NCBI GenBank assembly: GCA_025354065.1
Contig: JANXNM010000462.1
Location: 1-5,318 of the forward strand
Source of the DNA: Synechococcales cyanobacterium 340R_concoct_173_sub
GTDB taxonomy: Bacteria > Cyanobacteriota > Cyanobacteriia > Leptolyngbyales > Leptolyngbyaceae
Length of the DNA stretch: 5,318 bases
Reading direction: 5' to 3'
The notes beneath the pieces were generated by a model. The model was not told where the DNA came from and ran no database searches. It saw only the letters and a program-made list of their open reading frames with translations. This document shows positions 1 to 5,238 of the stretch, in pieces (position 1 is the stretch's first letter; every line of letters starts with the position of its first letter). The translations under genes were made by a program, and so were the position numbers.

Positions 1-214
1 TAACACGCTCTAGCAAGCCAGGAATTGCCAGAAGTTCTTGAGTTGCAACTTCGCTTTCAGCATTTGCCAAGTAAGCCGCAAAATCAGCAAGCACTTGTAA
101 GCGCTCTGGCGACAGTTGCTTGAGTGAGTCATTGAGTTGACGCTGTAACTCAGTTGCAGATACCAAAATCGACGACTCCATATCCTCTACTGGGGAATTA
201 TCTGTAGTATTCAT
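1..214 (-). CDS. Antitoxin-like small protein, N-terminal part (cut by window edge)
   Basis: Reading leftward from the ATG at 214-212 gives 71 uninterrupted codons to the window edge, with no stop. The product begins MNTTDNSPVEDMESSILVSA and continues with an amphipathic stretch containing LKQLSPERLQVLADFAAYLA, then TQELLAIPGLLERV near the cut. This pattern (a helix pair with SPERL, DFxAYL and LLxIPG) is one I associate with short cyanobacterial proteins annotated as antitoxins, often paired with a RelE/ParE-type toxin gene just downstream. That gene would lie outside this window, so the pairing is inference. The start is supported by GAGG six bases upstream (221-224); a second ATG at codon 12 has no comparable site. 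Base composition is about 50% GC (61-120), higher than in the neighbouring nuclease and ATPase genes. The reading frame is secure; the antitoxin role is moderately supported by family resemblance only. Confidence 0.8.
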   Translation of the reverse strand, partial: MNTTDNSPVEDMESSILVSATELQRQLNDSLKQLSPERLQVLADFAAYLANAESEVATQELLAIPGLLERV

Positions 215-220
215 CGCCTG

Positions 221-224
221 CCTC
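221..224 (-). promoter_or_regulatory. Ribosome binding site of the antitoxin-like gene
   Basis: GAGG on the minus strand lies six bases before the ATG at 214-212. It fixes this ATG as the start in preference to the in-frame ATG eleven codons further in. Confidence 0.65.
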
Positions 225-290
225 ACATTTTCAAGGGCTAATATCCATTGTAAGTTAACCAAACTGTAGGGAAATGTCGGCCATTTGGAA

Positions 291-296
291 ATTATA
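291..296 (-). promoter_or_regulatory. Candidate -10 box for the antitoxin-like gene
   Basis: The minus strand reads TATAAT here, a perfect sigma-70-type -10 hexamer, which would give a leader of roughly 70 bases before the ATG at 214. The -35 region is poor: at a 16-18 base spacing the hexamers are of the type ATTAGG, AATTAG or CAATTA, with little match to TTGACA. An activator-dependent or weak promoter would fit. It would let this gene be expressed independently of the nuclease operon upstream. Confidence 0.45.
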
Positions 297-391
297 GCGG
301 AATCTCGATCGACCTAATTGATACTCGCATTTGTTGAGGTTTAGTTGAGAATGCGATCGTCCCCTTCGATACGTAAGGTATGCCAGAATGC

Positions 392-1747
392 TTAGAGTAC
401 TGTTTGACTGGCAAATTTTTGTAAAATACGCTGACTAGGATGGGCAGACAAGCTTACTAGTTTGTTTACTAATGCAACTGGGAATAGTGCTGAGTCATAC
501 ATATCGCAGTGGAGTGCTTCGACGTTGGCTAAGATAATTTGTAAACTTGGTAAATCTCCAAATGTAGGTTCTTTCTTTAATTCTCGCACAGGAACAGACA
601 ATACATGCATTTGTCCCTTCCGAGTCTTAAAAATTACCTTATGACCATAATTACTAGTTGAGGCATAAGGCAATTTAGGATCTCCTGGCCCAGGAAGTAT
701 ATGGTGATATATGTATTTGTCTGTCAAAATAGTTGCACTACCATTTCTAAGTTTGGACTGAATTGCCTGAGCATGTTCAACAAATGCACCGCTTTTTTCC
801 AAAGCCGCTAGAAACACTCCTTGCTTATCAAAAAGCCAATTCATTAAGTCATTCATTGGTACATGTAAATTTGCTGTTTGTCCAAAAAAACCTGCTGAGC
901 CATCTTTAATAAAAAAGATACTACGAAGCTTATCTGGTTGTCGATTAATCAAATATCTAATTACGTGAATGATAACTAAATGTTCAATTACATTTGTTAA
1001 ATATCCCATAATCCCTGAAGCTCCAATCTCTTCTTCAATGATTTCATGTAGTCGGAAGATGTCAGTCAGATATATTCGTCCTCCAGTTTCAGGACAAGGA
1101 AAAGTATATTCTGAATCCATTTCATCGAGACGTAAAATCACCTCTTTCCCCTCAGGAGTTTGTGGGTTGGTTGCTAAACGCCACTCTTTATCTTTTTGTG
1201 TTCTTTGATTAAGTGGTTTATATCTTCTGAATGTAAACCAAGCTAATGTATCTAGTAATGTACCATCTTCATCTAATGTGCTAGTTTTGAAGAATTCATA
1301 AATTGCTCTCAGTACAGTAGCCTTTAAATTAGGCTGATCTTTAAAACAAATATTCTTAGTTGGCAGAGCTAGTTTAAGACGCTCAATATTTTTAAGTTTT
1401 GCCATATCTTCTGGCGCTATGAAGGGAGAAGCATTGATTTCTTCTAAATCTTTCTGCTCAAAATACAACGCGCCAAACTGCATAAAATGAATAGATCTCG
1501 ATGGAAACTCTTTATCTATTATTACCTCTGTATATCCTCCATCCACTGCCATTACGTACTGAATAGGATTTGCCTTAGGTGGCTCGAAATTAATTGTTAA
1601 TTCGGCAAGATCAATTCCGTCATCTTGAATAGGCTTGTAGATTCGACCCATCAGCAATTTTACTTCGGGATCATTAATAATATACTGATGTGATGCTTTA
1701 CTAGCAGCTTCAAATGGACGACGACTGTTACGACTTGAGTATCCCAT
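392..1747 (-). CDS. nurA: NurA-type DNA nuclease
   Basis: This 451-residue protein reads as a NurA-domain nuclease, a family with an RNase H-like fold and metal-dependent endo/exonuclease activity that works as a dimer docked on a HerA hexamer. Visible NurA-like features are an early acidic motif AVDGGY (67-72, D69), a second strand-end motif FIKDGSAGFFGQ (279-290, D282), LEKSG (316-320, K318), a late basic and aromatic segment SNYGHKVIFKT (365-375) and a helical C-terminus with E410. Residues between 95 and 270 are not assignable by eye. It has no signal peptide or membrane segment, so it is cytosolic. The ATG lies 49 bases after the ATPase stop codon, with only a weak AGG nine bases upstream. 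It is the last gene of the operon. Its position right behind a HerA gene strongly supports the assignment. The catalytic residues are inferred from pattern, not alignment. Confidence 0.87.
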   Translation of the reverse strand: MGYSSRNSRRPFEAASKASHQYIINDPEVKLLMGRIYKPIQDDGIDLAELTINFEPPKANPIQYVMAVDGGYTEVIIDKEFPSRSIHFMQFGALYFEQKDLEEINASPFIAPEDMAKLKNIERLKLALPTKNICFKDQPNLKATVLRAIYEFFKTSTLDEDGTLLDTLAWFTFRRYKPLNQRTQKDKEWRLATNPQTPEGKEVILRLDEMDSEYTFPCPETGGRIYLTDIFRLHEIIEEEIGASGIMGYLTNVIEHLVIIHVIRYLINRQPDKLRSIFFIKDGSAGFFGQTANLHVPMNDLMNWLFDKQGVFLAALEKSGAFVEHAQAIQSKLRNGSATILTDKYIYHHILPGPGDPKLPYASTSNYGHKVIFKTRKGQMHVLSVPVRELKKEPTFGDLPSLQIILANVEALHCDMYDSALFPVALVNKLVSLSAHPSQRILQKFASQTVL

Positions 1748-1796
1748 ACCATTAAACCTGATAATGAACTAATAAATTAACAACAGGGAATAAACT

Positions 1797-3887
1797 CTAT
1801 ATATCCATTGGAAATAGATTTATCTGAACGGGAATAACAAAAGGATTACTATAGGTCTTCATCCGAACAAACCCCTTGTCAGTATCCTGACTAAAACGAA
1901 TTAAGCTTTCAGTAAAGTCGCTAAAGTCATAGTATTTTCGTAATTCTCTTGTCTCGTCTTCATTATTAAGATGGGAAATAAACCAATTTTGAGTAGCCTT
2001 CAGAATATTTCCACTAATTGAACTGACTTCTTGAGTCGCATAGATTAAGCCCAGATTTAATTTTGCCCCTTCTTTAGCAAGACGATTATAAATCTGTGAC
2101 AGATCCTTATCATCTTTTTTTGGAAACAAATTATGCGCTTCTTCAAAGTAGAACTGAATGAAATTATTTGGCCGGGTCTCAACAAATCGTCGAATTGAGT
2201 CCCTAAAGATTGTGGTGGTGATTCTCTTCGCAAAAAGCTGTTGTATCTTCTCTTCTCCAAGAGATAAGTCAACAATTACGATTTTACCTTCTCGTAAGTG
2301 AGCTAATATATCTTCATCAAATGGTTTCTGCACTGTAGAGGTATGTTGTTCACGGACAGGGATAAAAATTTTATATCCACTATGAGGTGTAACTCTTTTA
2401 CTTTTACTATCTTTTGTCTCACCTGTTAACATTGCGAGCAACGCTTTTAGTGAATCATCTCCCCATTCCTCTGGTTCTTCACCCTCCTCTAAAGTTGTAC
2501 TATTTTTAGACTCCTTCCTTCCTAGCGTCGGTGTGTAGACTTCCCATAATTTTTGCCACCAATTAGAAGCCTGTTCTAGGGTAAGCTCTAACGTCCCAGA
2601 CCTCGTATTAGTACCCTGCTGCGGTTCAACAGGAGTTGCCATGACTGCATTTACAGCAGATCTAATATCTGAATTAGTTGTAAATCGGACTTTGAAATTT
2701 GGCGGAGATTGAAACCCTGCACGGTGAAGACAGCATAGGTAAACTGCAACCTGTCGGTCATAACGTTTAGCTGGAGAATCAAACCTATTTCCTTCATAAT
2801 TTCCTGGTAAATCTAAACTAACACCCTTGAAATTGACAGCAAATCGAGCGCTATCATCAGCAATACTAGGATGAGTTTTGAGTAAATCTAATCCTGCTTG
2901 AATTTCACTATAAAAGTTTACTTTCAGTTGACGAAACCCGGGCTTTTGTATGGTGGAATATCTAATTGTCTGATCTTTATAAAGATCAAAGATAGCTGTT
3001 CCTCTATCTTGAAGATTTGGATTCGCGTACTCTCCATTAATATCAAATACAATTTGACCAATTGGGTATTTTGGAGATTTGTTTGAATTCCATGCATTGA
3101 GAATTTCATCAGGTGATTCTTGATTTTGATCTAATACAAGTGTGGACTGTTCACTCATTTGAACACATGCCTGGATAATAATCTTGACTGTATTAGATTT
3201 TCCTGTTCGAGTCATTCCAAATAATGCCGTTCTTTTTCCAGCAAAATCAGGAGCTAGTACGTAAACTGGAACATCTTCCTCTTGTTGTTGGAAACGTTGA
3301 CTAGAACTATAGCGAACTTTACCAATGGGTACATCGCCTGCACCACCAGGAGAAGAGTCTTCACGATAGTTCACTATAAACTTCAATATTTCAGCCGATG
3401 GTTTTATAGCCTTATAGTGATGAGCACTGTAAAAATTTTCTAAGTCAGCACCAAAACGAAGTTTTTGTTTTTTATCTAGATAGAATGAGCCTAGGACAGA
3501 GCATTCTAATCCACTGAACGAAAACTCATACCGTGTAAATGTATCTAACTGAGATCGGCTAGTCGAACCCGTCTGTAATCCGTCTTTGTAATATTCGACC
3601 ATGCTGCTGATCACGTCTTGGTCGGTTGGTAACTTCGCAGGTTGAAGAACTCGAAGTAATATTGCTTCAGAATTGGAATTATCATCTAACTCATTATCAT
3701 AGTAGGCAAGAAGAAAGCACCCTTGAGGAATCCCCTTGGCACGTTCTTTCCAAGAGTCAGCAACTAGAATTTCAGCTTTTCCGTAACTCAACCTGAATGG
3801 TCTACCAACAAAATTGCCTGTTGACCATTCTCCGTTAGAGTTCCGATAAAAAAAATTAGGCTGAATAATGCGACTACTGATACCCAT
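1797..3887 (-). CDS. herA: HerA-type hexameric DNA-pumping ATPase (DUF87/FtsK-HerA superfamily)
   Basis: This 696-residue ATPase of the HerA/FtsK superfamily probably forms a hexameric ring that translocates DNA into a bound nuclease. The N-terminal region (about 1-200) ends in VPIGKVRYSSSQ (186-197), which resembles the start of a HerA HAS-barrel and core junction. Walker A is GMTRTGKS (224-231). IVFDINGEYA (279-288) is the HerA-typical D-x-x-GEY strand. A long middle section (about 340-520) carries an acidic patch LEEGEEPEEWGDD (466-478). The second acidic motif is FYFEEAHNLFP (579-589; E582, E583), followed by LIYATQE (614-620; sensor Q619). KEGAKLNLG (605-613) stands where HerA proteins usually have an EGR-K motif, so the Arg is Ala here (608). 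It is longer than archaeal HerA (about 500 residues). The ATG follows the methyltransferase stop by 21 bases, with GGAG four bases before it. The ATPase family is secure; the defence role is inferred from neighbours. Confidence 0.92.
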   Translation of the reverse strand: MGISSRIIQPNFFYRNSNGEWSTGNFVGRPFRLSYGKAEILVADSWKERAKGIPQGCFLLAYYDNELDDNSNSEAILLRVLQPAKLPTDQDVISSMVEYYKDGLQTGSTSRSQLDTFTRYEFSFSGLECSVLGSFYLDKKQKLRFGADLENFYSAHHYKAIKPSAEILKFIVNYREDSSPGGAGDVPIGKVRYSSSQRFQQQEEDVPVYVLAPDFAGKRTALFGMTRTGKSNTVKIIIQACVQMSEQSTLVLDQNQESPDEILNAWNSNKSPKYPIGQIVFDINGEYANPNLQDRGTAIFDLYKDQTIRYSTIQKPGFRQLKVNFYSEIQAGLDLLKTHPSIADDSARFAVNFKGVSLDLPGNYEGNRFDSPAKRYDRQVAVYLCCLHRAGFQSPPNFKVRFTTNSDIRSAVNAVMATPVEPQQGTNTRSGTLELTLEQASNWWQKLWEVYTPTLGRKESKNSTTLEEGEEPEEWGDDSLKALLAMLTGETKDSKSKRVTPHSGYKIFIPVREQHTSTVQKPFDEDILAHLREGKIVIVDLSLGEEKIQQLFAKRITTTIFRDSIRRFVETRPNNFIQFYFEEAHNLFPKKDDKDLSQIYNRLAKEGAKLNLGLIYATQEVSSISGNILKATQNWFISHLNNEDETRELRKYYDFSDFTESLIRFSQDTDKGFVRMKTYSNPFVIPVQINLFPMDI

Positions 3888-3888
3888 A

Positions 3889-3903
3889 ATTCTCCAAGAG
3901 AAT
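3889..3903 (-). promoter_or_regulatory. Hairpin enclosing the ribosome binding site of the HerA gene
   Basis: On the minus strand ATTCTC, TTG, GAGAAT form a perfect 6-bp stem with a 3-base loop. The Shine-Dalgarno sequence GGAG (3892-3895) lies partly in the loop and partly in the 3' arm, four bases before the ATG at 3887. The methyltransferase stop codon (3911-3909) lies five bases before the stem. A ribosome finishing the methyltransferase would cover and open the hairpin, so translational coupling is plausible. The stem is AT-rich and weak, so its effect is inference. Confidence 0.4.
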
Positions 3904-3908
3904 GGAAG

Positions 3909-4877
3909 TTACTTTTTATACTTTAGCGTAGGATCTTCAAATCTGATCTTCGATTGCTCCAAGTAATTGTCACGTTCCTCGATCGTCAGCCATTTACGTC
4001 CACAAAGAGCTGCTGCATAGCCCGTAGTGTTGCTTCCGCCAAAGGGGTCAAGAACTAAATCTCCAGTCTCTGTGAGGTATTCAATAAAGAATTTTGCTAA
4101 ACCAACCTGCATTCTTGCTGGATGTGGCTTTATCCCTTGCTCCTTACACTGACGACTAAAAAAATCATTCGATACCGTATTTGACATCGAAAACGCATTC
4201 GGTAAACGAGTCTCTTGCCCAGGTGTAAGACTTTCTAGTTCTAAAAAATTATGTGCAATGGACCCGCCACGATCGTTTAAGAATCCCTCTTCACTGATTT
4301 TGTGCTCTGAAGGTCGTTTCCCAGAATTAAATTTCCCTGACTTTAAGAGCCGTTTCATACTCTCACTGTATGGGCGCAAGACTTCTGGACGTGAGTTATC
4401 AGCTTTAGGAAAGTCACTTTTTGCCATCCACCACACATTTGTATAGCTATCGACAGCACGAATTTTTTCGATCGTTACCCATTGCGCGGGGGAAGGAAGT
4501 CGGGAGGGATTATAACAGATAAATTGTTGAATTAGTCGTAGATCAGCCTTTTTATGTGAAGCAAATCCTAGAAGCGCTTGAAGTGGTAAGAGAGATTGCA
4601 CTGGGCGTTTAGGTTCCCAAGCATTACCCAACTCAATTACGATCGATCCGTTTTCTGTCAACATTTCAGAGAAGAGTGGAGCTAGACTAGTAAACCAGTC
4701 AAGATAGTCTTCTCCTGTCATATTTCCATAACTTTTTTTCTTATTTAACGGAAACGGGGGTGAGGTCAAGATTAAATTGACTTTCCCTCGTAGATTCCTC
4801 AACTTTTTATCCCTCAAAACTTCCTCGCATTTACCGAGGTAATAACGTCCTGATTTTTTCCAGTATGCAAGTTCCAC
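3909..4877 (-). CDS. Beta-class DNA methyltransferase, probably N4-cytosine (M.PvuII-like)
   Basis: This 322-residue S-adenosylmethionine-dependent DNA methyltransferase has the catalytic motif IV, TSPPF (38-42), near the N-terminus, followed by KKKSYGN, and the cofactor motif I, VLDPFGGSNTTG (275-286), near the C-terminus. That IV-before-I order defines the beta class, and SPPF rather than DPPY/NPPY favours N4-cytosine methylation, as in M.PvuII, which is also of similar length. IVIELGN (79-85) and WVTIEKIRAVDSYTNVWWMAKS (133-154) fit the motif V-VIII core strands. The variable stretch 155-245 probably contains the target-recognition region. The start is GTG: a TAG lies four codons upstream in frame, and the next Met (53) would remove the catalytic motif. 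No Shine-Dalgarno sequence is evident. It is the first gene of the operon and has no endonuclease partner in the window. The recognition site cannot be read from the sequence. The class is secure; the N4-C specificity is likely. Confidence 0.93.
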   Translation of the reverse strand: MELAYWKKSGRYYLGKCEEVLRDKKLRNLRGKVNLILTSPPFPLNKKKSYGNMTGEDYLDWFTSLAPLFSEMLTENGSIVIELGNAWEPKRPVQSLLPLQALLGFASHKKADLRLIQQFICYNPSRLPSPAQWVTIEKIRAVDSYTNVWWMAKSDFPKADNSRPEVLRPYSESMKRLLKSGKFNSGKRPSEHKISEEGFLNDRGGSIAHNFLELESLTPGQETRLPNAFSMSNTVSNDFFSRQCKEQGIKPHPARMQVGLAKFFIEYLTETGDLVLDPFGGSNTTGYAAALCGRKWLTIEERDNYLEQSKIRFEDPTLKYKK

Positions 4878-4888
4878 CGAGTTGAGGC

Positions 4889-4914
4889 TCTATAGCTAGT
4901 TTTGGATGTGTCAA
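4889..4914 (-). promoter_or_regulatory. Possible promoter of the methyltransferase operon
   Basis: The minus strand has a perfect TTGACA (-35; 4914-4909) followed after 14 bases by TATAGA (4894-4889). The spacer is shorter than the usual 16-18 bases, so this may be a weak or regulated promoter. If it is used, transcription would begin only a few bases before the GTG at 4877. The message would be nearly leaderless, consistent with the missing Shine-Dalgarno sequence. I found no better-matched pair nearby; a TATATT at 4945-4940 lacks a matching -35. Confidence 0.3.
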
Positions 4915-4928
4915 GTCTAAAGTTAGAC
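4915..4928. promoter_or_regulatory. Perfect palindrome beside the operon promoter, possible operator
   Basis: GTCTAA, AG, TTAGAC is a perfect 6+6 bp inverted repeat with a 2-base centre. It abuts the upstream side of the TTGACA element. Its place and symmetry suit a dimeric regulator, but no regulator gene is present in the window, and a 6-bp palindrome can occur by chance. Confidence 0.35.
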
Positions 4929-4987
4929 ATTAGTTACAGAATATACACGTATGTTACCCGGATAGAACCATTTCTTATGGTTAAGCT

Positions 4988-5071
4988 ATGAGATTTTTCC
5001 ACTTGGCCGACCTTTATCACACCTTCGACGACTTCATCGCTCCCGTTCGTAACCCGAAACGTTACTCATAA
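4988..5071 (+). CDS. Doubtful 27-residue ORF
   Basis: ATG at 4988 opens 27 codons ending in TAA (5069-5071). The product starts MRFFHLADLYHTFDDF and ends with PVRNPKRYS. It is the only plus-strand ORF here with protein-like composition (an aromatic and acidic start, a basic end). It has no Shine-Dalgarno sequence, and I recognise no family. It could be a chance ORF, a small protein, or the N-terminal remnant of a longer lost gene. AAGGAG overlaps its stop codon but serves only an 8-codon ORF. Confidence 0.15.
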   Translation: MRFFHLADLYHTFDDFIAPVRNPKRYS

Positions 5072-5195
5072 AGGAGTTTAACTAACTAAAGAATGGCGTT
5101 TACTACGGAAGCAACCTGAGTCACTAATGGAGAAATCTTAGCCATTGTCATCTCACCGATCGCCCCCTAATCTCCTCAACTCCCGATCGGCATCA

Positions 5196-5231
5196 GGGAC
5201 ATAGCCGCCCTATCTCAGCAAGCCATGTCCC
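5196..5231 (-). terminator. Strong hairpin after the peroxiredoxin-like gene
   Basis: On the minus strand GGGACATGGCT (5231-5221) pairs with GGCTATGTCCC (5206-5196) over 11 positions: seven perfect outer pairs, then two G-U wobbles among further G-C pairs, with a 14-base loop. It begins seven bases after the TAG at 5241-5239. There is no T-run after the stem, so it is not a canonical intrinsic terminator. Many cyanobacterial 3' ends lack one, so a role in termination or mRNA stabilisation is likely but not proven. It could also be a dispersed intergenic repeat. Confidence 0.5.
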
Positions 5232-5238
5232 TACGAAA

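Larger units (their letters stand above)
215..391. other. Intergenic region between the NurA gene and the antitoxin-like gene
   Basis: This 177-base stretch holds the TATAAT box and GAGG site of the downstream gene and two CGATCG sites (306-311 and 354-359; the second is GCGATCGT, one base short of HIP1). I see no hairpin plus T-run after the NurA stop codon, so read-through from the operon into the antitoxin-like gene is possible. A small 5-bp inverted repeat (AAATG, TCGGC, CATTT) lies in the leader of the antitoxin-like gene and is probably not significant. Confidence 0.6.
4878..5238. other. Intergenic region with no convincing gene
   Basis: This 361-base stretch separates the peroxiredoxin-like gene from the operon. 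It contains the candidate promoter and palindrome near 4889-4928, a 6-bp hairpin AACCAT/ATGGTT (4966-4971 and 4977-4982, loop TTCTT), a 27-codon plus-strand ORF (4988-5071) treated separately, and AAGGAG at 5071-5076 that leads only to an 8-codon ORF. It also contains two CCGATCG sites (5156-5162 and 5183-5189; a third lies at 5243-5249, just inside the next gene) and the strong hairpin at 5196-5231. A 21-codon minus-strand ORF ending near 5092 looks like noise. The right half is GC-rich (36 of 60 bases in 5161-5220), unlike the operon. Confidence 0.6.

Noticed and set aside
348..391. 7-bp direct repeat AGAATGC (348-354 and 385-391) as an insertion scar
   Set aside because: It is too short, both copies are on the same side of the operon, and I saw no matching copy at the right boundary.
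462..1208. Plus-strand ORFs (462-644 and 969-1208) antisense to the NurA gene
   Set aside because: The minus-strand 451-residue frame carries the NurA-like motifs; the plus-strand products look like antisense shadow sequence.
1748..1796. Promoter in the gap before the NurA gene
   Set aside because: The gap is AT-rich, but the TTGTTA and TATCAG hexamers are 14 bases apart and match poorly, so co-transcription is simpler.
2057..2275. 72-codon minus-strand ORF inside the HerA gene
   Set aside because: It lies in another frame of a gene with clear ATPase motifs in the main frame. It has no ribosome site of note and no recognisable motif.
2898..3109. Overlapping 61-62-codon ORFs on both strands inside the HerA gene
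   Set aside because: They are AT-driven open frames opposite or beside the Walker-motif frame and show no independent signals.
4258..4446. 62-codon plus-strand ORF antisense to the methyltransferase
   Set aside because: It is a shadow of the methyltransferase variable region and has no motif or ribosome site.
4915..4928. C-protein operator (C-box) of a type II restriction-modification system
   Set aside because: Palindromes near a PvuII-like methyltransferase invite this reading, but no small helix-turn-helix controller gene is present and the site is only a single short palindrome.
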